This document shows positions 46,513-56,092 of a DNA stretch of 64,000 nucleotides, piece after piece. Positions within the stretch are counted from its first letter, which is position 1, and every line of letters starts with the position of its first letter. The DNA is from Streptomyces sp. CB00316. GTDB lineage: Bacteria; Actinomycetota; Actinomycetes; Streptomycetales; Streptomycetaceae. The DNA lies in contig NZ_LIXI01000001.1 of assembly GCF_001905595.1 (NCBI RefSeq), positions 62,001 to 126,000 on the forward strand. The letters run 5' to 3'. Under the pieces are notes generated by a model. It was not told the origin of the DNA, made no database searches, and was given only the letters and a program-made list of their open reading frames with translations. The translations under genes and the position numbers were made by a program.

Positions 46513-47499
46513 TCACCCCTCCTCGATGAACCCCTCCGCCACCAGCCACTCCTTCGCCACCTCGTGCGGGTCCTCCCCGTCCACGTCCACCTTCGCGTTC
46601 AGCGTCTGGGCGACCTCGGTCGTCAGCTTCTTCGCGAGCGGGGCCAGCAGCTCCGCGATCACCGGGTACTTCTCGAAGGTCGCCAGGTGGATGACCGGGG
46701 ACGCGTTGTAGTTGGGGAAGAAGTTCCTGTCGTCCTCCAGCACGTCCAGGTCCATCGCCTTGATCCGGCCGTCGGTGGTGAACACTTCGCCCAGCAGGCA
46801 GGAGTCGGACTCGGAGACCTGGGTGTAGATGATTCCGGCGTCCATCTTCTGGATGTTGGCGGCCGGGATCCTCATCCCGTACCGCTTCTCCATGCCGGGC
46901 AGCCCGTCGTCGCGGGAGGCGAACTCGTTCTCCACGCAGATCGTCACGGCGCCCGGGTCCTTCCTCGCGAGGGCGGCCACGTCCGAGAGGGTCTTCAGCT
47001 TGTACCGGGCGTTGTTCTTCTTGCTGATGGCCAGCGCGTACGTGTTGTCGAGCGGGGCCGGCGGCAGCCAGACCACCCCGTTGCCCTTGTCCTCGTCGCG
47101 GACCGCCTCGTACTGCTCCTGCGGGTCGACGACGGGGTCCGCGTGGCCGAGGAAGGTGATCCAGCCGGTGCCGGTGTAGTCCCACTGCGCGTCGGCGTCG
47201 CCGTTGATGATGGCCTCGCGGGCGCTGATCGAGCCCGGCAGGTTCGTGCGGTCCAAAACCTCCGCCCCGGCCGCCTTGAAGACCAGGCCGGTCATCTGGC
47301 CGAGGATGATGTTCTCGCTGAAGTTCTTCGAGGTCACCGTCAGCGTGGCGCCCTCGAGCGGCTCGCCCTGCCCGACCGACCCCGGCGACACGTCGTCCAC
47401 CATCGGCGAACCGCTCTTGAGCCCGCAGCCGCTCAGGAGCAGGGCGAGGGCGAGGGCCGCGGCCGCGAGGGACCGGCGCCGGAAACCGTACGTCGTCAT
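46513..47499 (-). CDS. osmoprotectant ABC transporter substrate-binding lipoprotein
   Basis: This 328-residue binding lipoprotein is of the quaternary amine/OpuAC type (glycine betaine, choline). The signal peptide ends in lipobox LLSGCG (Cys at about 25). The mature start LTVTSKNFSENIILGQMTGL and the Y-T-G-T-G block (WDYTGTGWITFLG) are family hallmarks. It starts 3 bp before the previous gene ends its stop region, in the order ATP-binding, permease, binding protein (all minus). Unlike E. coli ProX it is lipid-anchored, as expected for a Gram-positive. Confidence 0.9.
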   Translation of the reverse strand: MTTYGFRRRSLAAAALALALLLSGCGLKSGSPMVDDVSPGSVGQGEPLEGATLTVTSKNFSENIILGQMTGLVFKAAGAEVLDRTNLPGSISAREAIINGDADAQWDYTGTGWITFLGHADPVVDPQEQYEAVRDEDKGNGVVWLPPAPLDNTYALAISKKNNARYKLKTLSDVAALARKDPGAVTICVENEFASRDDGLPGMEKRYGMRIPAANIQKMDAGIIYTQVSESDSCLLGEVFTTDGRIKAMDLDVLEDDRNFFPNYNASPVIHLATFEKYPVIAELLAPLAKKLTTEVAQTLNAKVDVDGEDPHEVAKEWLVAEGFIEEG

Positions 47500-47501
47500 C
47501 C

Positions 47502-48371
47502 TCACCGCTCCTCCAGCCCGCGCGGCGTCAGCACCAGTTCGGCCAGCGAGGCCAGCCAGTCCACCAGCAGCGCCAGCACCACCGTCAGCACCGAGCCGAT
47601 GACCAGTACCGGCATCCGCTGCGTCTGGATCCCCGAGGTGATCAGGTCGCCGAGGCCGCCGCCCCCGCCGAAGGTGGCCAGCGTCGCCGTACCGACGTTC
47701 AGGACCAGTGCCGTACGCACCCCGGCCAGGATCAGCGGCACCGCGAGCGGCAGCTCCACCTTCATCAGGACGCCCCGCCCGGACATCCCCATTCCGCGCG
47801 CCGCCTCGATCATGTTCGGCTCGATCGCCCGCAGACCCGCCACCGTGTTGGAGAGCACCGGCAGCACCGCGTAGATGACGATGCCGATGATCGCCGTCCG
47901 CGGCCCGATGCCCAGCCAGATCACCAGCAGCGCCAGCAGGCCGATCGCCGGGGTCGCCTGCCCGATGTTGGCCAGCGCCGTGAACGCGGGGGCGGCCTTC
48001 CGCAGCCGCCGCCGGGTCAGCGCGATGCCCAGCGGGATCGCGATGATCAGCACCCAGAAGGTGGAGATCGCCGTCAGTCGCACGTGCTGCCACCAGCGCA
48101 GCTGCACATTGCCGCCGGAGAGCGAGTTCTCCGCGATCGAGTCCAGGTGGATGTTGGTGATCCACACGTAGGTGATCGCCAGGATGACCGTCAGCACCAC
48201 GGGCAGGACGATCAGTTTGCGCCAGGTGATCCGGCGCGCCGGGGCGGCCGGTGCGGGGGAGGGGTCGCTCTCCTCGTCGTGGAACGCGTGGCCCTTGACG
48301 TCGTGCTCGCCCGGTGGCCGGGTGGGGGTGGCCGGGCCCTTGCCGGAGCCGGACCGGTGGCTGGGGCTCAT
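47502..48371 (-). CDS. osmoprotectant ABC permease (second)
   Basis: This 289-residue permease of the OpuB/ProW type has a soluble leader of about 50 residues (Pro/Gly/charged), then about five membrane helices and the EAA-type loop MIEAARGMGMSGRGVLMKVE. The ATG overlaps the stop of the ATPase gene (ATGA). The neighbouring permease at 49632 is its likely partner in the channel. Confidence 0.9.
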   Translation of the reverse strand: MSPSHRSGSGKGPATPTRPPGEHDVKGHAFHDEESDPSPAPAAPARRITWRKLIVLPVVLTVILAITYVWITNIHLDSIAENSLSGGNVQLRWWQHVRLTAISTFWVLIIAIPLGIALTRRRLRKAAPAFTALANIGQATPAIGLLALLVIWLGIGPRTAIIGIVIYAVLPVLSNTVAGLRAIEPNMIEAARGMGMSGRGVLMKVELPLAVPLILAGVRTALVLNVGTATLATFGGGGGLGDLITSGIQTQRMPVLVIGSVLTVVLALLVDWLASLAELVLTPRGLEER

Positions 48372-49639
48372 ACTCCGCCGCCACCCCCCTCCAGCTCCTG
48401 CTCGGTCTGGTGGACGCGCTGCTCCTCCAGCTGGTGCTGGTGCTCCATGGCGGTCAGCCGGTCGGCCTCCAGCAGCTCCTGCACGTTGTCCATCAGCGTC
48501 TTCATGTCGACGACCCCGATGAACTCACCGCGCCGCCCGGTCACCGCGACCCGCCCCCCGCTGTCGGTCAGAACCGCCTCCAGCGCGTCGTGCAGCGTGG
48601 CGTCCCGGGTCACCGTGTCGTGCACCAGCTGCCCGGCCCGCGCCAGCGAACCGCGTGCCCGCATCAGGTCGCCGCGCCGCAGCCACTTGTACGGGCGGTT
48701 GCGGCGGTCCAGCATCAGGAGTTCGTTGTGCGGGCCGTTGCGCAGCTTGTTGAAGATCGTTTGGAGCGGGTCCTCGACCGTCACCGTCGGGAAGTCCGCG
48801 ATGCCCACATCCCGTACGCGGGTGAGGTTGAGCCGCTTCAGGGCCGCGCCCGCCCCGACGAAGCCGGAGACGAAGTCGTCCGTCGGGTTGGTGAGGATCG
48901 CTTCGGGGGTGTCGAACTGGGCGATGTGCGAACGCTCCCGCAGTACGGCGATCCGGTCGCCGAGCTTGATCGCCTCGTCGAAGTCGTGGGTGACGAACAC
49001 GATCGTCTTGTGCAGCTCGTGCTGGAGCCGGATCAGCTCGTCCTGGAGATGGTCGCGGGTGATCGGGTCGACCGCCCCGAACGGTTCGTCCATCAGGAGT
49101 ACGGGAGGGTCGGCGGCCAGCGCCCGCGCCACGCCCACCCGCTGCTGTTGCCCGCCGGAGAGCTGGCGCGGATAGCGGCCGTGGAACTCGCGCGGGTCCA
49201 GGCCCACCAGGTCGAGCATCTCCTCGACCCGGTCCTTCACCCGGGACTTGGACCAGCCGACCATCTTCGGCACCAGGGCGATGTTGTCGGCGACCGTCAT
49301 GTGGGGGAAGAGGCCGGAGGACTGGATCGCGTACCCGATCTTGCGGCGCAGCTTCACCGGGTCGATGTCGGTGACGTCCTCGTCGCCGATCCTGATCCGG
49401 CCCGAGGTGGGCTCGATCAGCCGGTTGATCATCTTCAGGGTGGTGGACTTCCCGCAGCCGGACGGGCCGACGAAGATCACCGTCTCACCGGCCTTGATCT
49501 CCATCGAGACGTTCTCGACGGCCGGGTTCGGGTTGCCCGGGTACCTCTTGGTCAGGTTCTCCAGCTGGATGGTGGCCCCGGAGGCGGCGGCCGTTTCGTC
49601 CTCGGTCGCGACAGCGGGATCGGTCTCGGTCTCAGGCAC
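48368..49639 (-). CDS. osmoprotectant ABC ATPase with CBS domains
   Basis: This 423-residue ATPase has Walker A GPSGCGKST at about 58-66, signature LSGGQQQR near 158-165 and Walker B LLMDEPFGA near 179-187. A C-terminal pair of CBS domains (about 280-395), as in OpuA/GlnQ-like osmotic ATPases, probably senses ionic strength or nucleotides. GTG start. The stop overlaps the permease start (ATGA). Confidence 0.92.
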   Translation of the reverse strand: MPETETDPAVATEDETAAASGATIQLENLTKRYPGNPNPAVENVSMEIKAGETVIFVGPSGCGKSTTLKMINRLIEPTSGRIRIGDEDVTDIDPVKLRRKIGYAIQSSGLFPHMTVADNIALVPKMVGWSKSRVKDRVEEMLDLVGLDPREFHGRYPRQLSGGQQQRVGVARALAADPPVLLMDEPFGAVDPITRDHLQDELIRLQHELHKTIVFVTHDFDEAIKLGDRIAVLRERSHIAQFDTPEAILTNPTDDFVSGFVGAGAALKRLNLTRVRDVGIADFPTVTVEDPLQTIFNKLRNGPHNELLMLDRRNRPYKWLRRGDLMRARGSLARAGQLVHDTVTRDATLHDALEAVLTDSGGRVAVTGRRGEFIGVVDMKTLMDNVQELLEADRLTAMEHQHQLEEQRVHQTEQELEGGGGGV

Positions 49640-50279
49640 GGATCCCCCTCGGGATGGTCAGCCGTCCCAGCAGGACGTACGCGGCGTCGAAGAGCAGGGC
49701 GAGCACGACGATGCCGAGCGTGCCCGCGAGGACCTGGTTGATCGCGTTGGCGCTGCCCAGCGAGGCGATGCCCCGGAAGATCTCGTTGCCGAGGCCGGGC
49801 CCGGAGGCGTACGCGGCGATGGCGGCGATGCCCATCAGCATCTGGGTCGAGACCCGGATCCCGGTCAGGATCGGCGGCCAGGCCAGCGGCAGCTCCACCC
49901 GGCACAGCCGCGCCGCCCGCGACATCCCGATGCCCGTCGCCGCGTCGACCAGCGCCGGATCGACGCCCCGCAGCCCCACGATGGAGTTCCGGACGATGGG
50001 CAGCAGCCCGTACAGCGTCAGCGTGATCACGGTCGGCGCGACGCCGAGCCCGACCAGCGGGATCAGCAGACCGATCGCGGCGAGGGAGGGGATGGTGAGG
50101 ATCGTCGCCGTGGAGGTGATGGCCAGCGAACCGCCCCAGCCGCTGCGGTAGCTCACCACCCCGATGATCACACCCAGGACGGTGGCGATGACCATGCACT
50201 GGAAGACCGCGCTGACGTGCTGGAACGCGTCCGTGAGGAGCTGCTGGTGACGGGTGTTCAGATACTCCCAGAAGCTCAC
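49632..50279 (-). CDS. osmoprotectant ABC permease (first)
   Basis: This 215-residue permease has about five membrane helices and the EAA-type loop LVDAATGIGMSRAARLCRVE. It begins at GTG 50279 with GAGGGAG 6 nt upstream; a TTG five codons earlier is less likely. It overlaps the ATPase start by 8 bp. Together with 48368-49639, 47502-48371 and 46513-47499 it forms a complete importer. Confidence 0.9.
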   Translation of the reverse strand: MSFWEYLNTRHQQLLTDAFQHVSAVFQCMVIATVLGVIIGVVSYRSGWGGSLAITSTATILTIPSLAAIGLLIPLVGLGVAPTVITLTLYGLLPIVRNSIVGLRGVDPALVDAATGIGMSRAARLCRVELPLAWPPILTGIRVSTQMLMGIAAIAAYASGPGLGNEIFRGIASLGSANAINQVLAGTLGIVVLALLFDAAYVLLGRLTIPRGIRA

Positions 50280-50344
50280 ACGGCACTCCCTCAAGCTCAG
50301 CGGGCGTTCCGGCCCCTCGGGTCGGCCAGGACCGGCCCCTCGGC

Positions 50345-50818
50345 TCAGTCGGTGTCCTGGGCGGCCTGTTCCACCAGCGGGATGATCCGCAGCGGAACCG
50401 GGTTCTCCATGACGATCGCCGTGGAGGCCCGGACAATGCCATCAAATCCGACAACCCGGTCGATCACCCGCTGAAGATCGGCGTTGGAACGGGCCACCAG
50501 CCGGCACAGCATGTCGCCGGTGCCGGTGGTGGTGTGCAGCTCCAGCACCTCCGGTACGCCGCCCAAGTGCGCCCGCACGTCGGCCCCTTGCCCCTGCTTG
50601 ATCTCCAGCGTCGCGAACGCGGTGACCGGATAGCCGAGTGCCGCCGGGTCCACGTCCGGCCCGAACCCCCGGATGACGCCATTCGACTGAAGGCGGTCCA
50701 GCCGCGCCTGCACGGTCCCGCGCGCCACGCCGAGCCGCCGGGATGCTTCGAGGACGCCGATACGCGGCTCCCGCGCGAGCAGCACGATGAGCCGGCCGTC
50801 CAGATGATCGATCGCCAT
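50345..50818 (-). CDS. Lrp/AsnC-family transcriptional regulator
   Basis: This 157-residue regulator has the N-terminal helix-turn-helix (LDGRLIVLLAREPRIGVLEA, SRRLGVARGTVQARLDRLQ) at about 5-52, then the RAM ligand-binding domain (about 65-145) with TTTGTGDMLCRLVARSNADL. GGAGG precedes the ATG. It diverges from the 4-hydroxyphenylpyruvate dioxygenase gene and probably senses an amino acid such as tyrosine or phenylalanine, by position only. Confidence 0.9.
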   Translation of the reverse strand: MAIDHLDGRLIVLLAREPRIGVLEASRRLGVARGTVQARLDRLQSNGVIRGFGPDVDPAALGYPVTAFATLEIKQGQGADVRAHLGGVPEVLELHTTTGTGDMLCRLVARSNADLQRVIDRVVGFDGIVRASTAIVMENPVPLRIIPLVEQAAQDTD

Positions 50819-52086
<1,268 letters not shown>

Positions 52087-52111
52087 GCCTCCCCGGCTCC
52101 TGAGCCTCCCA

Positions 52112-52160
52112 CCTACGCCACCGCGGCCCGGGGCAGCACCCCGGACCGCGGTGGCGTAGG
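52112..52160 (+). terminator. terminator of hppD
   Basis: A long hairpin (CCTACGCCACCGCGG with CCGCGGTGGCGTAGG, plus the inner CCGGGG/CCCCGG) lies 25 bp past hppD. It also faces the convergent TPR gene. Confidence 0.85.
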
Positions 52161-52186
52161 CCGTTCACGGGCGGAAGGCGACGGTC

Positions 52187-53878
52187 TCACGGACTCTTCG
52201 ACGCGTCCGCCTCCACCGCCGCCGGGCTGCTCGGGGCCTCCTTCGACGGGGCGGGGGCCGTCTTCGACGGCGCCGGTGCCGGGGCCTCCGGCTTGGGCGA
52301 CTCCCGCTTCGGCTCGGGCTTCGGCTCCGGCTTGGCCTCCCGCTTCGGCTCAGGGGCCGGCGGCGGTGGAGGCGGAGGCGGCGGCTGCATGTCCCCGGGT
52401 CCGCCCGGCGGCGGCTCACCGAGCGACTCCAGCGCCTCCCGGGCCTTCGGCGCGTCCAGCGGCGAGAAGGCCGGGTTGGTGCGCAGCGCCTCCTGGAGGT
52501 GGCGGCGGGCCGGACCGTACTGCGCCAGCTCCCGTTCGATCATGCCCAGGTGGTACGCGTACGAGGCGTTCCGCACGCCCATGTCCACCGCCTGCCGCGC
52601 GTACTCCAGGCCCTCCTCGGACTTGCCCGCCCGGTGCAGCGCCCAGCCCAGCGCGTCCGCCACCGCCGCACTGCGGTGCTGCCTCCTCCACTGGCCGCGC
52701 AGCAGCTCCACCGCCACCGCCGGGTCCCCGTGGTCGCTCTCGTAGCGGGCCCGGACCACGGACTCGTCGACCCCGGCCGTCTTCGCCTGCTCCAGCAGCT
52801 CCCCCAGCTTCTCGTACTGGCTCCGCGCGTCGCCGTCGAGCGCCAGGGACGCGTACAGCTCGCCCAGTTCGAGGACGTACGCCGGGCGCGGGAGCCTGGT
52901 GATCGCGCTCTGGTACGCGGCCAGCGCCTCGTCCGTCCGGCCCAGCGCCACCAGGGCCCGGGCCTTGCCCGCCAGGGACGCGTGGTGGCCCAAGTCCGTG
53001 CGCAGCGCCGCGTCGAACTGCGCCACCGCCTCCTCCGGCTCACCCCGCTCCCAGGCCAGCTCGCCCAGCCGGTGCAGCGCCTCGGCCTTCTCGGCGGGCG
53101 CCGTCGCCCGGTCCGCGGCCTCCCGGGCGGTGGCGAGCGCGTCCTCGCGCCAGCCCTGGCCCCGGTACAGGTCGGCGGTGCGGGCCAGCGCGGGGACGCC
53201 CTTGCGCAGCTCGCCGAACTTCTCCGTCGCCTCGGTCGCCGCCTTCCGGTCCCCGAGACCGGTGTAGGCGTCGATGAGGGCCGGGTACACGCTCCAGGTC
53301 GTCGGGTCCTGCTTCCGTACCGTCTCGCCCCACCGCTTCGCCGCCAGGAAGTCGTGCCGGGCGTTGGCCAGCGCAGCCATCCCCACCCACGCCTCCCCGT
53401 TCCCCCGCTCACCCGGCCGGGCCTCCAGCGACCGCTTCAGCGCCTCCTCCGCGCGCCCGAAGTACGCCGCGTCCGCCGAGCGCCGCCCCCACTCCACGTA
53501 CGCCGAACCGAGCGTCGCCCACGAGGGCGCGTCGGCCGGGTGGGACTCCACCCACTTCTGCCGGTCCCCGATCAGCGCGGTCAGGTCCGAGAGGGAGGCG
53601 GGGGAGCCCGCCGTCGCCGCCGCCTCGGCCCGTTCCACCGGACCCGGCTCCTTCGGGTGGTCGTCCTTCCCGTCCGGTACGGCCACCAGCGCCCCGGTCA
53701 GCAGCACACCCGCCGCCACCGCCCCGAACGCGGCCCGGCGCAGGGTCGTCCGCAGGGTGGGAGGGGGCGGGGGTACGGCGGTGGCGCCTTCGGCGGGCAT
53801 CGCGTAGGGGCCGTGCGGGGACGGCTCGGGCGGCCGGCGGGACTCGGGATCCTGCTGGGGCATGACATCCATGGCCAT
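52187..53878 (-). CDS. membrane protein with TPR repeats and Pro-rich tail
   Basis: This protein of about 563 residues has a Pro-rich cytosolic leader (PQQDPESRRPPEPSPHGPYA), one membrane helix at about 50-70, then an array of tetratricopeptide repeats (about 90-450; helices such as AYVEWGRRSADAAYFGRAEE, AYQSAITRLPRPAYVLELGE). The tail is low complexity (APEPKREAKPEPKPEPKRES). TPRs scaffold protein complexes. It starts at ATG 53878; a GTG directly before it and two later ATGs are alternatives. It faces hppD. Confidence 0.85.
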   Translation of the reverse strand: MAMDVMPQQDPESRRPPEPSPHGPYAMPAEGATAVPPPPPTLRTTLRRAAFGAVAAGVLLTGALVAVPDGKDDHPKEPGPVERAEAAATAGSPASLSDLTALIGDRQKWVESHPADAPSWATLGSAYVEWGRRSADAAYFGRAEEALKRSLEARPGERGNGEAWVGMAALANARHDFLAAKRWGETVRKQDPTTWSVYPALIDAYTGLGDRKAATEATEKFGELRKGVPALARTADLYRGQGWREDALATAREAADRATAPAEKAEALHRLGELAWERGEPEEAVAQFDAALRTDLGHHASLAGKARALVALGRTDEALAAYQSAITRLPRPAYVLELGELYASLALDGDARSQYEKLGELLEQAKTAGVDESVVRARYESDHGDPAVAVELLRGQWRRQHRSAAVADALGWALHRAGKSEEGLEYARQAVDMGVRNASYAYHLGMIERELAQYGPARRHLQEALRTNPAFSPLDAPKAREALESLGEPPPGGPGDMQPPPPPPPPPAPEPKREAKPEPKPEPKRESPKPEAPAPAPSKTAPAPSKEAPSSPAAVEADASKSP

Positions 53879-53970
53879 CACTGTGCGTCAGTCATACGAG
53901 CACACCGCGCCTTGGGATCGCCCCCGCCGACGGGTTCACACCATTGGCCCCCGGGTGCCACGCTGGAACC

Positions 53971-55338
53971 ATGAGCGATCTTCTCGAACGCCTGCGCACC
54001 GGGCTCCCCGCCGAGGCCCTGATCACCGATCCGGACGTCACCGCGTCCTACGCCCACGACATGGCGAGCTTCTGCGAGGCCGGCACCCCGGCCGTCGTGG
54101 TGCTCCCGCGCACGGTCGAGCAGGTCCAGCACGTGATGCGCACCGCAACCGAACTGCGCGTCCCGGTCGTCCCGCAGGGCGCCCGTACCGGCCTGTCCGG
54201 CGCGGCCAACGCCTCGGACGGCTGCATCGTGCTCTCCCTGGTGAAGATGGACCGGATCCTGGAGATCAGCCCGGTCGACCGGATCGCCGTCGTCGAGCCG
54301 GGCGTCATCAACGCGGTGCTGTCACGCGCGGTGAACGAACACGGCCTCTACTACCCGCCGGACCCCTCCAGCTGGGAGACCTGCACCATCGGCGGCAACA
54401 TCGGCACGGCCTCCGGCGGCCTGTGCTGCGTGAAGTACGGGGTCACCGCCGAGTACGTCCTCGGTCTGGACGTCGTCCTCGCCGACGGGCGGCTCCTGAC
54501 CACCGGCCGCCGGACGGCGAAGGGGGTCGCCGGGTACGACCTGACCCGGCTCTTCGTCGGCTCCGAAGGCAGTCTCGGGATCGTCGTCAAGGCCGCCCTC
54601 GCGCTCGGACCGGAGCCGCCGCAGCAGCTCGTCCTCGCCGCCGAGTTCCCCTCGGCAGCCGCCGCCTGTGACGCTGTGTGCCGGATCATGGAACGCGGTC
54701 ACACCCCGTCACTCCTCGAACTGATGGACCGGACGACCGTGCGTGCCGTCAACGAGCTGGCCTCCATGGGGCTGCCGGAGACCACCGAGGCGCTCCTCCT
54801 CTGCGCCTTCGACACCCCCGACCCGGCGGCCGACCTCGACGCCGTCGGAGCGCTCTGCACCGCGGCCGGAGCCACCGAAGTGGTCCCGGCCGACAACCCC
54901 GCCGAGTCCGAACTCCTGCTCCAGGCCCGCCGGATGTCGCTCACGGCGCTGGAGAACGTCAAGTCCGCCACGATGATCGACGACGTCTGCGTACCGCGCT
55001 CGCGGCTCGGCGCCATGCTGGAGGGCACCGCCGCCATCGCGGAGCGGTACGACCTGACCATCGGCGTCTGCTCCCACGCGGGCGACGGCAACACCCACCC
55101 CGTCGTCTGCTTCGACCACACCGACGCCGACGAGTCCCGCCGCGCCCGCGAGTCCTTCGACGCCATCATGGCGCTCGGCCTGGAGCTGGGCGGGACCATC
55201 ACCGGCGAACACGGCGTCGGCGTCCTCAAGAAGGAGTGGCTCGCCCGAGAACTGGGCGAGACCGGTATCGAGTTGCAGCGCGGCATCAAGGCCGCCTTCG
55301 ACCCGCTCGGCCTCCTCAACCCCGGCAAGCTCTTCTGA
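53971..55338 (+). CDS. FAD-linked oxidase (GlcD/D-lactate dehydrogenase type)
   Basis: This 455-residue flavoprotein of the vanillyl-alcohol-oxidase type oxidises a 2-hydroxy acid such as D-lactate or glycolate. The FAD domain has PQGARTGLSGAANASDGC at about 58-75 and PPDPSSWETCTIGGNIGTAS (about 130-149). The C-terminal cap ends GEHGVGVLKKEWLARELG ... LNPGKLF, with the His-containing ITGEHGVG motif intact. No ribosome-binding site precedes the ATG at 53971, so it may also be leaderless. Substrate uncertain. Confidence 0.9.
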   Translation: MSDLLERLRTGLPAEALITDPDVTASYAHDMASFCEAGTPAVVVLPRTVEQVQHVMRTATELRVPVVPQGARTGLSGAANASDGCIVLSLVKMDRILEISPVDRIAVVEPGVINAVLSRAVNEHGLYYPPDPSSWETCTIGGNIGTASGGLCCVKYGVTAEYVLGLDVVLADGRLLTTGRRTAKGVAGYDLTRLFVGSEGSLGIVVKAALALGPEPPQQLVLAAEFPSAAAACDAVCRIMERGHTPSLLELMDRTTVRAVNELASMGLPETTEALLLCAFDTPDPAADLDAVGALCTAAGATEVVPADNPAESELLLQARRMSLTALENVKSATMIDDVCVPRSRLGAMLEGTAAIAERYDLTIGVCSHAGDGNTHPVVCFDHTDADESRRARESFDAIMALGLELGGTITGEHGVGVLKKEWLARELGETGIELQRGIKAAFDPLGLLNPGKLF

Positions 55339-55360
55339 TCCGTACCTCCGCGGCGGCCCC

Positions 55361-55843
55361 TCACACCTCACCGTCCTGCGACGGCGACTCGTCCGCCGCC
55401 CACGGGTCGCTCAGCCACAGGTCGTCCGCCGGGAGGGGGGCCAGCAGCTCGGCCAGCGCCTCGTCGATCCCGAGCCGGTCGCCCTCCGTGCCCGGCGGCA
55501 CCACGCGCAGGGTCCGCTCCACCCAGGCGGCCACGGCGACCGAGGGCACTTCGAGCAGGGCGTTACCGTTGGGGGAGGTGAGGGCCACGCAGATCACGCC
55601 GCGGTTGTCGATCTTCGTCGGCCAGATCCGTACGTCCCCGTGCCCGCACGGCCGGAACACCCCTTCCACCAGCAGCTCCCGGGCGAACGTCCAGTGCACG
55701 GGCGACTCGGAGCCGATGTGGAAGGCGATGTGCACGGCGTACGGGTCGTCCGTGCGGTACGTCAGCCGGGCGGGGACCGGGATGGACCGCTCGGGGGACA
55801 GGACGAGCTTCAGCTCCAGCTCACGTTCCACGATGTTCATCAT
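55361..55843 (-). CDS. ssgG: SsgA-like sporulation protein (SsgG-like)
   Basis: This 160-residue SALP (SsgA-like protein), a Streptomyces-type family that governs septum and cell-wall placement during sporulation, carries the hallmarks VPARLTYRTDDPYAVHIAFH, VHWTFARELLVEGVFRPCG and DVRIWP. The symbol is given from similarity to SsgG as I recall it, at the same position (after hppD and a FAD oxidase), not from a search. Start ATG at 55843 or 55840; a farther ATG at 55870 lacks support. GGAAGG is about 12 nt upstream. A nested palindrome lies 86 bp upstream. Confidence 0.85.
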   Translation of the reverse strand: MMNIVERELELKLVLSPERSIPVPARLTYRTDDPYAVHIAFHIGSESPVHWTFARELLVEGVFRPCGHGDVRIWPTKIDNRGVICVALTSPNGNALLEVPSVAVAAWVERTLRVVPPGTEGDRLGIDEALAELLAPLPADDLWLSDPWAADESPSQDGEV

Positions 55844-55928
55844 GAGAATGCACGACCTTCCGGTGCTCATGGGCCGGTCCCGCTGACCGTCCCGCACAAG
55901 GAGAGAGCGCCCTCCCCGCCACCTATTA

Positions 55929-55961
55929 CGCGACTTCTCGAAAAAACTTCGATCTGTCGCG
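55929..55961. promoter_or_regulatory. nested double palindrome upstream of ssgG
   Basis: CGCGAC (55929-55934) and GTCGCG (55956-55961) flank TCGAA (55938-55942) and TTCGA (55948-55952), all sharing one dyad centre. The intervening 3-nt segments are not symmetric. This 33-bp element lies between ssgG (minus) and an RDD gene (plus), and the AT-rich centre suggests a protein operator. Confidence 0.6.
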
Positions 55962-56092
55962 AAAGTGGGCCCAAACAGGCGGACCGGCCCGGGGATACGT
56001 GGCGGTCTGGTAGATGTGGACCCTTGTATTGAGGCCGTCCGCCCTCCCGGCGCCGAACGGCCTGAGGCCTCGAAGAGATACGGGACCCGCTG

